A DNA stretch of 64,000 nt from G025836975 sp040391135 (lineage in GTDB: Bacteria; Pseudomonadota; Gammaproteobacteria; Burkholderiales; Burkholderiaceae_B), in contig JBEBYL010000004.1 in the NCBI GenBank assembly GCA_040391135.1, positions 139,355 to 203,354 on the forward strand, given 5' to 3'. Positions 49,633 to 59,410 of the stretch are shown here, piece after piece. Position 1 is the first letter of the stretch; each line of letters opens with the position of its first letter. The position numbers and the translations under genes are program-made. The notes under the pieces were generated by a model, which saw only the letters and a list, made by a program, of their open reading frames with translations, was not told the DNA's origin and did not search any database.

Positions 49633-51132
49633 CTACAGTTTCGAGATAGAGACGTGCTGCAGCAAGGCTTCCACCGACACATGCATGACATCTGTAAACG
49701 GTTTCGGATAAATGCCCATGTACAGCACGGCAATCGCCATGACTCCCAGAACGAAGAATTCGCGCGGCGTCAGATCGACCATGCCCCGAACCTGCTCGTT
49801 GGCGATGTCGCCAAGCGCAACGCGCTTGAACATCCACAGGGAATACGCCGCGCCCCAGATCAGCGCCGAGGCCGTCAGCAGGCCGACCCAGAAGTTGTAC
49901 TGGACGGCGCCCATGATGACGGTGAATTCGCCCACGAAACCGCTGGTTGCCGGCAGGCCGGAATTGGCCATGGAGAACAGAAGGAACAGCGTGACGAAAC
50001 GCGGCATGACATTGACCACGCCGCCGTAATCGGCGATGCGGCGCGTGTGCAGGCGATCGTATAGGACTCCAATGCACAGGAACATGGCGCCGGAGACGAA
50101 GCCGTGCGAAATCATCTGCACGATGGCCCCTTCCAGGCCCGCCGTGTTGAACACGAAAAAGCCCAGGGTGACGAAACCCATGTGGGCGACCGATGAATAG
50201 GCCACCAGCTTCTTCATGTCGTCCTGGACGATGGCGACCAGGCCGATATAGATCACGGCGATCAAGGACAGCGCGATCATCATGCCCGCAAGGCTATGCG
50301 AGGCGTCGGGCACGATGGGCAACGAAAAGCGCAGGAAGCCGTAGGCGCCCAGCTTGAGCATGATGGCGGCCAGCACCACCGAACCGCCCGTGGGCGCTTC
50401 GACGTGGGCGTCGGGCAACCATGTATGCACCGGCCACATGGGCACCTTGACGGCAAACGCCGCCAGCAGGGCCACAAAGATCAGGATCTGCGGGGTGTAG
50501 TCCAGCTTGAGCTGATGCCAGGTCAGGATGTCGAAGGAGCCGTCGGCGGCATGCCACAGGTAGATGAAGGCGATCAGGGTCAGCAGGGACCCCATCAGCG
50601 TGTACAGAAAGAACTTGAACGCGGCATATACGCGGTTGGGTCCGCCCCAGACCCCGATGATCAGGTACATCGGTATGAGGGTGGCTTCGAAGAAGACATA
50701 AAAAAGCATGCCGTCCAGCGAGGCGAACACCCCCACCATCAGCCCCGACAGGATCAGAAAGGAGGCCATGTACTGCGACACCCTGCTGGTGATGACTTCC
50801 CAGCCGGCCAGCACCACGATCACCGTGATGAAGGCCGTAAGCAGCACGAACCAGATCGAAATGCCGTCGATGCCCAGATGGTAGTTGATCGCAAAGGTTT
50901 CGATCCAGGACGCTTTCTCGACGAACTGCATGTCGGCGGTAGCGGGATTGAAGCCCGTGTACAGCGGCAGGGTCACCAGGAAGCCGGCCACCGAACCCAC
51001 CAATGCCAGTACGCGGGTCAGGCCCGGCCTGTCGTCGCGGCCCACCAGCAGCACGATCAGCCCCGCCACAATGGGGACGAAGATCGAAAGCGTTAACCAG
51101 GGAAGAGTAGAAGACGCCATATCGCTAGCCAT
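49633..51132 (-). CDS. nuoM: NADH-quinone oxidoreductase subunit M
   Basis: This 499-residue proton-pumping subunit of complex I has about 14 membrane helices. Features include FFEATLIPMYLIIGVWGG with the conserved Glu, FAVKVPMWPVHTWLPDAHVEAP with the key Lys, and KKLVAYSSVAHMGFVTLG. The ATG at 51132 overlaps the nuoL stop by one base; a second in-frame ATG at 51120 would remove four residues. It sits between nuoL and nuoN in the usual order. Confidence 0.97.
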   Translation of the reverse strand: MASDMASSTLPWLTLSIFVPIVAGLIVLLVGRDDRPGLTRVLALVGSVAGFLVTLPLYTGFNPATADMQFVEKASWIETFAINYHLGIDGISIWFVLLTAFITVIVVLAGWEVITSRVSQYMASFLILSGLMVGVFASLDGMLFYVFFEATLIPMYLIIGVWGGPNRVYAAFKFFLYTLMGSLLTLIAFIYLWHAADGSFDILTWHQLKLDYTPQILIFVALLAAFAVKVPMWPVHTWLPDAHVEAPTGGSVVLAAIMLKLGAYGFLRFSLPIVPDASHSLAGMMIALSLIAVIYIGLVAIVQDDMKKLVAYSSVAHMGFVTLGFFVFNTAGLEGAIVQMISHGFVSGAMFLCIGVLYDRLHTRRIADYGGVVNVMPRFVTLFLLFSMANSGLPATSGFVGEFTVIMGAVQYNFWVGLLTASALIWGAAYSLWMFKRVALGDIANEQVRGMVDLTPREFFVLGVMAIAVLYMGIYPKPFTDVMHVSVEALLQHVSISKL

Positions 51133-53138
51133 CAGTTAACCGTCAGCACAAAAAAGGAAAGTAAAGCCATGATCCCGATGATCATCGCAAAGGCGTAGTG
51201 GTAGATGTAGCCCGACTGCAAGTGCCGGCTGACAGCCGCCACCCAGCCCACCAGGCGGGCGCTGCCGTTGACCAGCACGCCGTCGATCAGGCCGCGGTCG
51301 CCGGCTTTCCAGAAGCCGTGGCCCAGGCAGCGGGCGCCGCGCGCGATGACTTGCTCGTTGAACCAGTCGGCGTAGTACTTGTTGTCCAGCACACGATTGA
51401 TGAACGAAAGGCGCGCATGGATGGCCGCGGGCAGCCTGGGGTTGACCAGGTAGCAGTACCAGGCCACCACGAAACCGGCGATCATCAGCCAGAAAGGCAG
51501 CGTGACGAAACCGTGCAGGGCGTATGCCACCCAGCCGTGCCAATGCTCGGCCAGCTCGGCCATGGCCGGATGCTGCGGCAATACGGCGATCGCGCCATTG
51601 AAGAAGCCGTCGAACAACAGGGGATCGATGAACCAGGCGCCGGCGATGACGGACGGTATGGCCAGCAGGACCAGCGGCAAGGTGACGACCCAGGGCGATT
51701 CATGCGGCGTGCCGCCATGATGGCCATGATCGTCGTGGCCGTGCCCATGGCCCGCATGCGCGTCGGTGTTGAAACGCTCTTTGCCATGGAACACCAGGAA
51801 ATACACCCGGAAGGAATACAGCGAGGTCACGAACACGCCGATCAGCGTGGCGTAGTAGCCGAAGCCCGCGCCCCAGACATCGGCCGCGCCCGCCGCTTCG
51901 ATGATGTGCTCCTTGGAATAGAAGCCCGCGAAGAATGGCGTGCCGACCAGGGCCAGGGTGCCCAGCAGGAAGGTGATCCAGGTAATCGGCATGTATTTGC
52001 GCAGGCCGCCCATATTGCGGATGTCCTGGTCATGATGCATGCCTATGATGACCGAGCCCGCGCCCAGGAACAGCAGGGCCTTGAAGAAAGCGTGCGTCAT
52101 CAGATGGAAAATGGCGGCCGAATAGGCCGACGCCCCTAGCGCGACTGTCATGTAGCCCAGTTGCGAGAGGGTGGAATATGCAATGACGCGCTTGATGTCG
52201 TTCTGGACGATGCCCAGTATCCCCAGGAACAGCGCGCCGATGGCGCCGATCACGATCATGACCGACAGCGCCGTGGTCGAGTGCTCGAACACCGGCGAAA
52301 AGCGCGCTACCATGAAGATGCCCGCGGTCACCATGGTTGCCGCGTGGATCAGGGCGGAAATGGGTGTGGGGCCTTCCATGGAATCGGGCAGCCAGGTATG
52401 CAGAGGAACCTGCGCCGATTTACCCATGGCTCCCACGAACAGCGAAATACATGCCACCGTCAGCAACTGCCAGTCGGTGCCCGGAAAAGCCGTGGCGGCC
52501 AGCTTGTCGCTTTGCGCGAAAACGTCGCCATAATGCATGCTGCCGGTATAGGCGAACAGCAGGCCTATGCCCAGAATGAAGCCGAAGTCGCCCACGCGGT
52601 TGACCAGGAAGGCCTTCATATTGGCGAAAATGGCGGTCGGGCGCGTATACCAGAAACCGATCAGCAGGTAGGACACCAGGCCCACCGCTTCCCAGCCGAA
52701 GAACAGCTGCACCATGTTGTTGGACATGACCAGCATGAGCATGGAAAACGTGAACAGCGAAATATAGGCGAAGAAGCGCTGGTAGCCGGGATCGTCCGCC
52801 ATATAGCCTATGGTGTAGATATGCACCATCAGCGATACCGACGTCACCACCACCATCATCAGCGCCGACAACGGATCGATCAGGAAGCCGAGCTCCAGCG
52901 GGGTCGTGCCGATGACGCTCCAGGTGTAGAGCGTGCCGTCGTAGGTGTGGCCGTCCAGCACCTGGAACAGCACCATGACCGAGCCGATGAAGGAAACCAG
53001 CACGCAGGCGATGGTGACAAGGTGCGAACCGCGGCGGCCGACGAAGCGGCCCAGGAAACCGGTGCCGAACAGGCCGGCCAGTATGGCCCCGGCCAGCGGC
53101 GCCAATGCAATCAATAGGTAAAGACTGGGTGAATTCAT
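51132..53138 (-). CDS. nuoL: NADH-quinone oxidoreductase subunit L
   Basis: This 668-residue distal proton-pumping subunit has the usual core helices (FFGWEAVGLVSYLLIGFWY, KSAQVPLHTWLPDSMEGPTP, KRVIAYSTLSQLGYMTVALG) and a C-terminal extension that forms the long lateral helix along the membrane arm. A histidine-rich loop lies at about residues 457-476, with HAGHGHGHDDHGHHGG. The start at 53138 (MNSPSLYLL) is preferred over the longer open frame to 53183, because it gives the family N-terminus. It begins 16 bases after the nuoK stop. Confidence 0.97.
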   Translation of the reverse strand: MNSPSLYLLIALAPLAGAILAGLFGTGFLGRFVGRRGSHLVTIACVLVSFIGSVMVLFQVLDGHTYDGTLYTWSVIGTTPLELGFLIDPLSALMMVVVTSVSLMVHIYTIGYMADDPGYQRFFAYISLFTFSMLMLVMSNNMVQLFFGWEAVGLVSYLLIGFWYTRPTAIFANMKAFLVNRVGDFGFILGIGLLFAYTGSMHYGDVFAQSDKLAATAFPGTDWQLLTVACISLFVGAMGKSAQVPLHTWLPDSMEGPTPISALIHAATMVTAGIFMVARFSPVFEHSTTALSVMIVIGAIGALFLGILGIVQNDIKRVIAYSTLSQLGYMTVALGASAYSAAIFHLMTHAFFKALLFLGAGSVIIGMHHDQDIRNMGGLRKYMPITWITFLLGTLALVGTPFFAGFYSKEHIIEAAGAADVWGAGFGYYATLIGVFVTSLYSFRVYFLVFHGKERFNTDAHAGHGHGHDDHGHHGGTPHESPWVVTLPLVLLAIPSVIAGAWFIDPLLFDGFFNGAIAVLPQHPAMAELAEHWHGWVAYALHGFVTLPFWLMIAGFVVAWYCYLVNPRLPAAIHARLSFINRVLDNKYYADWFNEQVIARGARCLGHGFWKAGDRGLIDGVLVNGSARLVGWVAAVSRHLQSGYIYHYAFAMIIGIMALLSFFVLTVN

Positions 53139-53154
53139 AGTATGTGCAATCCCA

Positions 53155-53463
53155 TCAACCCTTGAGCTGGTCAAGTTCTTCAACGTTGATCGTATTCAGG
53201 TTGCGGAACAGCAACACCAAAATCGCCAGGCCGATTGCGGCTTCAGCCGCGGCCACCGTCAAGATAAAAAAGACGAAGACCTGTCCGGCGGTATCGCCGA
53301 ACCATGTTGAAAACGCCACGAAATTCATATTGGCCGCCAGCAGCATCAATTCGATGGACATCAGCAAGATGATCAGATTGCGGCGGTTCAGGAAGAAGCC
53401 GAAGATACCGATGGCGAACAGGATGGCGCCCAGTATCAGGTAATGAGCCAGAGTCAGTGTCAT
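53155..53463 (-). CDS. nuoK: NADH-quinone oxidoreductase subunit K
   Basis: This 102-residue membrane subunit has three helices. The conserved acidic residues for proton transfer are in LMSIELMLLAANMNFVAF and VAAAEAAIGLAILVLL. The start overlaps the nuoJ stop (ATGA). Length and order are standard for complex I operons. Confidence 0.97.
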   Translation of the reverse strand: MTLTLAHYLILGAILFAIGIFGFFLNRRNLIILLMSIELMLLAANMNFVAFSTWFGDTAGQVFVFFILTVAAAEAAIGLAILVLLFRNLNTINVEELDQLKG

Positions 53464-54101
53464 TTGGAATCCCCTTGGGCTTGTTCGGCATCGGGCGCCT
53501 GCGAAGGCGCCTCGGTTTGCGAGGCAATGCTGACCAGGCGCACGCGGTCCTTGGCCTGGACCCTGACCTGGTCGGAGGGCCGGTTGCGCTTGACGTCACT
53601 GCGTTTACGCAAGGTAAGCGCGATGGCCGCGATCATGCCGACCAGCAGTATCACGCCGCCCACCTGCACGGCGAACACGTAATCGGTGTACATCGCCACG
53701 CCCAGGGCATGGGTGTTGTCGTAGTCGTCGGCGACCGGCGCCGCGGGACCGGCGCCCAGCCAGGTCTTGGTCAGAACGAAGGCCATTTCCAGCACCATGA
53801 TCAGGCCGATCACCATGCCCAGAGGCAGGTAGGTCTTGAGCCCCGAACGCAGGGTTTCCATGCGCACATCCAGCATCATGACCACGAAAAGGAACAGCAC
53901 CATGACCGCGCCCACATACACCAGCACAAGCAGCAGGGACAGGAACTCGGCGCCCAGCAGCATCCATATCATGGAGGCGGTAAAGAAGGTCAGGATGAGA
54001 TGCAGCACGCCGGTGACGGGGCTGGTGGCGGTGATGACGCGAAACGCGGCCACGACCAGCACCAGCGACAGCAGATAAAACAGGACGGTAGAAAAAATCA
54101 T
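53460..54101 (-). CDS. nuoJ: NADH-quinone oxidoreductase subunit J
   Basis: This membrane subunit of about 213 residues has five helices. The third contains LLVLVYVGAVMVLFLFVVMM, the pi-bulge helix that couples quinone reduction to pumping. A hydrophilic tail of about 45 residues ends the protein and is variable in the family. The start at 54101 (MIFSTVLFY) aligns best with relatives; ATG 54119, overlapping the nuoI stop, is also possible and adds six residues. Confidence 0.95.
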   Translation of the reverse strand: MIFSTVLFYLLSLVLVVAAFRVITATSPVTGVLHLILTFFTASMIWMLLGAEFLSLLLVLVYVGAVMVLFLFVVMMLDVRMETLRSGLKTYLPLGMVIGLIMVLEMAFVLTKTWLGAGPAAPVADDYDNTHALGVAMYTDYVFAVQVGGVILLVGMIAAIALTLRKRSDVKRNRPSDQVRVQAKDRVRLVSIASQTEAPSQAPDAEQAQGDSK

Positions 54102-54118
54102 AGGTGTCGGGTCCGGCA

Positions 54119-54607
54119 TCAACGATAAGGGGCGTCTTCGGCGCGACGGCGTGCGATTTCAGGCTCGTAGCGATCGCCGATGGCAAGCAGCATGTCTTTG
54201 GTGTAGTACAGGTCGCCGCGCTTTTCTCCGTGGTATTCGGAAATATGCGTCTCGACGATGGAGTCCACCGGACAGCTTTCTTCACAGAAGCCGCAGAAAA
54301 TGCATTTGGCCAGGTCGATGTCGTAGCGCGTGGTGCGGCGTGTGCCGTCGTCGCGCTCTTCGGACTCGATGCTGATGGCCAGCGCGGGACAAACCGCCTC
54401 GCACAATTTGCAGGCGATGCAGCGCTCTTCGCCGTTGGGATAACGGCGCAGCGCGTGCAGGCCGCGGAACCGCGGCGAGGCGGGGGTTTTTTCCTGAGGG
54501 TAGCGCAAGGTGACCTTGCGCTTGAAGAAGTACTTGCCGGTAAGGCGCATGCCCTTCAACATCTCGGACAGCATCAAGCTGCCGAAGAAATCCTTAATAG
54601 CTTCCAT
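54119..54607 (-). CDS. nuoI: NADH-quinone oxidoreductase subunit I
   Basis: This 162-residue peripheral subunit carries two [4Fe-4S] clusters (N6a and N6b) that pass electrons toward NuoB. The two ferredoxin-type motifs are CIACKLCEAVCPALAI and CIFCGFCEESCPVDSI. An amphipathic N-terminal helix (FFGSLMLSEMLKGMRLT) attaches it to the membrane arm. It lies 17 bases after nuoH and at most a few bases from nuoJ. Confidence 0.98.
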   Translation of the reverse strand: MEAIKDFFGSLMLSEMLKGMRLTGKYFFKRKVTLRYPQEKTPASPRFRGLHALRRYPNGEERCIACKLCEAVCPALAISIESEERDDGTRRTTRYDIDLAKCIFCGFCEESCPVDSIVETHISEYHGEKRGDLYYTKDMLLAIGDRYEPEIARRRAEDAPYR

Positions 54608-54624
54608 AATCTAGCCCCTGTGTC

Positions 54625-55698
54625 CTATTGCCAAATATTCCAGGGCGTTTGCATCCAGATCGCCACCACCAGCAACCAGATGCCGGTCAGCGGAATGAAT
54701 ACCTTCCAGCCCAGGCGCATAATCTGGTCGTAGCGGTAGCGCGGGAACGTCGCACGGAACCACACAAACATCGAAACCACAAAAAATGTCTTGATACCCA
54801 GCCACAGCCAGCCTGGAATCCAGGTCAGCGGCGCGATTTCCAGAGGAGGCATCCAGCCGCCCAGGAACATGATGGACGCCAGCGCCGACAACAGGATCAT
54901 GTTGGCGTATTCGCCCAGGAAGAACAGTGCAAAGCCCATGCCGGAATATTCCACCATGTGCCCCGCCACGATCTCCGATTCGCCTTCGACCACGTCGAAG
55001 GGGTGGCGGTTGGTTTCAGCCACGGCCGACACCACGTAGATGACGAAAAGCGGCAGCAGCGGCAGCCAGTTCCAGGACATGAAGTTGATGCCCTTGTCGG
55101 CGAACCAGCCGGCGCCCTGGCCGTTGACGATGCCGCTAAGGTTCAGCGTGCCCGACACCAGCAGCACGGTCACCAGCACGAAACCGATGGCCAGTTCGTA
55201 GGACACCATCTGCGCGGCGGCGCGCAAAGCACCCAGAAAGGCGTACTTGGAGTTCGAGGCCCAGCCCGCGACGATCACGCCATAAACGCCTATGGACGTA
55301 ATGGCCATGATGAACAGCAGTCCGGCATTCACGTCGGACAGCACGACTTCGGGGCCGAAGGGAATCACGGCCCATGCCGCCAGCGCCGGCATCAGCGTCA
55401 CCACGGGCGCCAATATGTACAGCACCTTGTTGGCCTTGCTGGGAACGATGATTTCCTTGGTAAGAAGCTTGAACACGTCGGCGAAAGGCTGCAGCAGGCC
55501 GCGATAGCCCACGCGGTTCGGCCCCTTGCGCACGTGCATGGCGCCTATCATCTTGCGTTCCCAGTAGGTCAGGTAAGCCACGCAAAGAATGATGGGCACG
55601 GCGATGACGACGATCTTTACCAGCGACCACACGACCAGCCAGGCGGTCGGTCCAATGAGCTCGGTACCGTAGTTTTGAAGAACTGTAAGCCACTCCAT
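54625..55698 (-). CDS. nuoH: NADH-quinone oxidoreductase subunit H
   Basis: This 357-residue membrane subunit forms much of the quinone chamber. Conserved stretches include YWERKMIGAMHVRKGPNRVG, the acidic loop AETNRHPFDVVEGESEIVAG, and EYSGMGFALFFLGEY. The ATG at 55698 has GGAG ten bases upstream. A GTG at 55707, overlapping the nuoG stop, is possible but has poor spacing to the same GGAG. Confidence 0.96.
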   Translation of the reverse strand: MEWLTVLQNYGTELIGPTAWLVVWSLVKIVVIAVPIILCVAYLTYWERKMIGAMHVRKGPNRVGYRGLLQPFADVFKLLTKEIIVPSKANKVLYILAPVVTLMPALAAWAVIPFGPEVVLSDVNAGLLFIMAITSIGVYGVIVAGWASNSKYAFLGALRAAAQMVSYELAIGFVLVTVLLVSGTLNLSGIVNGQGAGWFADKGINFMSWNWLPLLPLFVIYVVSAVAETNRHPFDVVEGESEIVAGHMVEYSGMGFALFFLGEYANMILLSALASIMFLGGWMPPLEIAPLTWIPGWLWLGIKTFFVVSMFVWFRATFPRYRYDQIMRLGWKVFIPLTGIWLLVVAIWMQTPWNIWQ

Positions 55699-55699
55699 T

Positions 55700-58027
55700 T
55701 CAGGCACGCTCCACCGTTAATTGGCCAAAGCCGCTACCCAGCGCCACCGTTTCATTGAACGCGGCGGCGATCCGCACGCAATCGGGTGCGACGGTGTTGT
55801 CTTCCAGCGCGGGCAGGACGATCTGGCCCTGCTGGCTGCTTATACGCAATGCATCGCCCGATTGGACGCCCAGCTTGGCCAGCGTGCCGGCCGCCATGCG
55901 CGCCTTGGGCGGCCGCGAATCCGTCGTTTCCTGCAAAGGTCCGGAACGGCGCACCAGGGCATCGCTGCGATAAATGGGCACATCGGCCACGCGTTCCAGG
56001 CCGTCCGTCTTTTTGGACAAGCCGGGCTGGGCCTTGATTTCGTTGGACAGGCGTCCGTCCAGGCCGCCGGCCATGACGGTGTCGCGCACCGCTTCCGAGG
56101 TCTCGTAGTCAAAGCCCTGCAGCTCGAACAGATTGCCCAGCACACGCAGGACTTTCCAGGCTGGCCGTGTATCGGCGAACGGAGCGGCCACGCCCTTGAA
56201 ACTCTGGATGCGGCCTTCGGCATTCACAAAGGTGCCGGAGGTTTCGGTAAAGGGCGAGATAGGCAGCATGACATCCGCCCAGTCCTGCGCGGCGGACCGG
56301 AAAGACGTAAGCGCCACGGCGAAGCCGGCTGATTTCAGCGCTTCGAGCGCGCGGGCGCCGTTATCGCTGTCCAGAGCAGGTTCGGCGTGCAGCACCAGGT
56401 ACGCTTTCAGGGGCTGATCGAACATCTGCTCGGCCGTCAGGCCGCCGCGTCCCGGCGTGGCGCCGGCCAGGTAGCCGCCCACCGTATTGGCGCCGGGAGT
56501 CAGGAAACCGAATCGGGCCTTCGCCGCCTGGGCAAGCGCCGAGGCGTTGGCGGCAATCAGCGCCGCCTGGTTCGATGCCACCGCCATATTGCCCAGCAGC
56601 ACGGCCACCCTTTCGCCGGACAGCAGGCTGGCGGCAATCTGCTCGGCCACCACGGAAGGCTGCACACCCGCAAAGGCTTCGGGCACGGTTTGATCGGCGC
56701 TCTTGGCCACCGCCGCCAGCACTTCGGCCAAGGCGTTGGGCAAGGCGCTGGGTGCCACCGTCATGCGCGCGGCCACCGGGAACAAGGGATCGTCCGCGGC
56801 CGAATCGATGAAGGAAATTTGTGTTCCGTGCTTGGCCGCCTGACGCAGGCGTTGCGCCATCAAGGGATGATCCTTGCGCAGGAAGGACCCCACCACCAGC
56901 ACGCGGTCAAGCTGGGCGAACTCGCTGACCGGCATGCCCAGCCAGGGCACACCCGCCACAGCCTCATCGAAGGCCGGATCGATGGTGCGCAGGCGGAAAT
57001 CGACGTTCTCGGAGCCCAGAGCCCGCATCAGCTTGCCCAGCAAGGCAAGTTCCTCGGTCGTGGCGGTATGGCTGCCGATGCCGCCTATTTGTTCAGCGCC
57101 GAATTGCTCGCGCACCGTATTGAACCCGTGCACCACAACCTGCAGCGCATCGGTCCAGGAGGCTTCGCGCCATTGGCCGTCTTCGCCCTTGACCATGGGG
57201 TGCGCCAGCCGATCTTCGGTATACAGGCCTTCATAGGAGAAGCGATCGCGGTCGCTGATCCAGCATTCGTTGACGTCGTCGTTTTCGAAAGGCACCACGC
57301 GCAGCACGCGGTCCAGCTTGGCCTGCACGACCAGGTTGGCACCCAGGCTATCGTGAGGACTGACCGACCGGCGGCGCGCCATTTCCCAGGTGCGGGCGGT
57401 GAACTTGAAGGGCTTGGACAGCAACGCGCCCACCGGGCAGATGTCGATCATGTTGCCGGAGAGTTCGGACTCGACCGCCTGGCCCACAAAAGTGGTGATC
57501 TCGGAATGCTCGCCGCGATTGACCATGCCGATTTCCATGATGCCGCCGATTTCCTGGCCGAAACGAACGCAGCGCGTACAGTGTATGCAGCGCTGCATGC
57601 CTTCGGTGGAAATAAGTGGCCCCATTTCCTTGGCGGCGACCACGCGCTTTTCCTCGTGGTAGCGCGAGGCCGAAGCGCCATAGCCCACGGCCAGATCCTG
57701 CAACTGGCACTCGCCGCCCTGATCGCACACGGGGCAATCCAGGGGGTGGTTGATCAGGAGGAATTCCATCACGCTTTTCTGGGCGGCGATGGCCTTTTCC
57801 GAACGGGTGTGTACGACCATGCCGTTGGTGACCGGCGTGGCGCAGGCCGGCAGCGCCTTGGGCGCTTTTTCAACGTCGACCAGGCACATGCGGCAATTGG
57901 CCGCCACGGATAGTTTCTTGTGATAGCAGAAATGCGGCACGTAGACCCCCAGCTTGTGGGCAGCCTGGATGACCATGCTGCCTTCGGGAGCTTCTACTTT
58001 GATACCGTCGATGGTGATTTCAACCAT
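55700..58027 (-). CDS. nuoG: NADH-quinone oxidoreductase subunit G
   Basis: This is the largest peripheral subunit (775 residues). The N-terminal [2Fe-2S] ferredoxin domain has CYHKKLSVAANCRMCLVDVE. It is followed by the His/Cys cluster motif CPVCDQGGECQLQDLAVGYG and by CIHCTRCVRFGQEIGG for N4. The rest is a molybdopterin-enzyme-like fold without cofactor. The extra N7 cluster of E. coli NuoG appears absent, because no CxxCxxxC motif occurs in the RTWEMARRRSVSPHDS region. It starts 15 bases after the nuoF stop. Confidence 0.97.
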   Translation of the reverse strand: MVEITIDGIKVEAPEGSMVIQAAHKLGVYVPHFCYHKKLSVAANCRMCLVDVEKAPKALPACATPVTNGMVVHTRSEKAIAAQKSVMEFLLINHPLDCPVCDQGGECQLQDLAVGYGASASRYHEEKRVVAAKEMGPLISTEGMQRCIHCTRCVRFGQEIGGIMEIGMVNRGEHSEITTFVGQAVESELSGNMIDICPVGALLSKPFKFTARTWEMARRRSVSPHDSLGANLVVQAKLDRVLRVVPFENDDVNECWISDRDRFSYEGLYTEDRLAHPMVKGEDGQWREASWTDALQVVVHGFNTVREQFGAEQIGGIGSHTATTEELALLGKLMRALGSENVDFRLRTIDPAFDEAVAGVPWLGMPVSEFAQLDRVLVVGSFLRKDHPLMAQRLRQAAKHGTQISFIDSAADDPLFPVAARMTVAPSALPNALAEVLAAVAKSADQTVPEAFAGVQPSVVAEQIAASLLSGERVAVLLGNMAVASNQAALIAANASALAQAAKARFGFLTPGANTVGGYLAGATPGRGGLTAEQMFDQPLKAYLVLHAEPALDSDNGARALEALKSAGFAVALTSFRSAAQDWADVMLPISPFTETSGTFVNAEGRIQSFKGVAAPFADTRPAWKVLRVLGNLFELQGFDYETSEAVRDTVMAGGLDGRLSNEIKAQPGLSKKTDGLERVADVPIYRSDALVRRSGPLQETTDSRPPKARMAAGTLAKLGVQSGDALRISSQQGQIVLPALEDNTVAPDCVRIAAAFNETVALGSGFGQLTVERA

Positions 58028-58042
58028 TAGCGTGTCCTGACC

Positions 58043-59410
58043 CTACAAATATTTAGGCACCACACAGCTTTTATGCTCGATGTGGTGTGCGAATTCGTCG
58101 CGGAAGTGCTTGATGAAGCTGCGTACCGGCATGGCGGCGGCGTCGCCCAGGGCGCAAATGGTGCGTCCCATGATGTTGTGGGCGACGGAATCCAGGACAT
58201 CCAGGTCTTCGGGACGGCCCTGGCCGTTTTCGATGCGTGCCAGCATGCGGTAAAGCCAGCCCGTGCCTTCGCGGCAAGGCGTGCATTGGCCGCAGCTTTC
58301 CTCGAAATAAAAATAGGACAGGCGCAGCAGGGACTTGACCATGCAGCGGGTCTCGTCCATGACGATCACCGCGCCCGAACCCAGCATGGAGCCGGCCTTG
58401 GCGATGGAATCGTAGTCCATATTGGTCTGCATCATGATGTCGGCGGGCAGCACGGGCGCGCTGGATCCGCCGGGAATCACCGCCTTGAGCTTGCGGCCGC
58501 CACGCATGCCGCCGGCCAGTTCCAGCAGCTTGCTGAACGGCGTGCCCAGCGGGATCTCGTAGTTGCCGGGCAGTTCGACATCGCCGGAAATGGAGAACAG
58601 CTTGGTGCCGCCGGCGTTGGGCACGCCGATATCCAGGTATTCCTGCGCGCTGTGGCGGAATATCCAGGGTACGGCGGCGAACGTTTCGGTGTTGTTGATG
58701 GTGGTGGGCTTGCCATACAGGCCGAAGCTGGCCGGGAACGGCGGCTTGAAGCGCGGCTGCCCCTTCTTGCCCTCAAGCGATTCCAGCAAGGCGGTTTCTT
58801 CGCCGCAGATGTAGGCGCCGTAGCCATGAAAGGCGTGCAGCTGGAAACTGAAGTCGGAACCCAGGATCTTGTCGCCCAGGAAGCCGGCCGCGCGCGCCTG
58901 ATCCAGCGCTTCCTCGAAGCGCTCGTAGATTTCGAAGATCTCGCCGTGGATGTAGTTGTAGCCTACCGTGATGCCCATGGCGTAGGCCGCGATGGCCATG
59001 CCCTCGATCACGATATGCGGGTTGAAGCGCAGGATGTCGCGATCCTTGAACGTGCCCGGCTCGCCTTCGTCGGAGTTGCACACCAGGTACTTCTGCCCCG
59101 GCAGGGTGCGCGGCATGAAGCTCCATTTCAGGCCCGTGGGAAAGCCCGCGCCGCCCCGGCCGCGCAGGCTGGATGCCTTGACCTCGGCGATGACGTCCTC
59201 CGGCTTCATGCCGGTGGTCAGAATCTTGCGCAAGGCTTTGTATCCGCCGCGCTTGACGTAGTCTTCCAGCCCCCAGTTCGTGCCGTCCAGGCCCGCCACG
59301 ATCTGCGGGTTGATATGGCGGTCGTGGAAAACCATGCTGGTGGCAAGATCCGGGCCCGGATTGGGCGTAAGACCTTGAGAAAACTGATGCAATAGACCCG
59401 GCGCGTTCAT
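58043..59410 (-). CDS. nuoF: NADH-quinone oxidoreductase subunit F
   Basis: This is the NADH-binding subunit (455 residues) that holds FMN and cluster N3. The NADH motif is LRGRGGAGFPTGLKW, the FMN motif NSDEGEPGTFKDRDI, and the cluster ligands ESCGQCTPCREG with a final cysteine in TICALGD. The start at 59410 (MNAPGLLHQF) overlaps the nuoE stop (ATGA). The open frame farther upstream lies inside nuoE and does not resemble the family. Confidence 0.97.
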   Translation of the reverse strand: MNAPGLLHQFSQGLTPNPGPDLATSMVFHDRHINPQIVAGLDGTNWGLEDYVKRGGYKALRKILTTGMKPEDVIAEVKASSLRGRGGAGFPTGLKWSFMPRTLPGQKYLVCNSDEGEPGTFKDRDILRFNPHIVIEGMAIAAYAMGITVGYNYIHGEIFEIYERFEEALDQARAAGFLGDKILGSDFSFQLHAFHGYGAYICGEETALLESLEGKKGQPRFKPPFPASFGLYGKPTTINNTETFAAVPWIFRHSAQEYLDIGVPNAGGTKLFSISGDVELPGNYEIPLGTPFSKLLELAGGMRGGRKLKAVIPGGSSAPVLPADIMMQTNMDYDSIAKAGSMLGSGAVIVMDETRCMVKSLLRLSYFYFEESCGQCTPCREGTGWLYRMLARIENGQGRPEDLDVLDSVAHNIMGRTICALGDAAAMPVRSFIKHFRDEFAHHIEHKSCVVPKYL

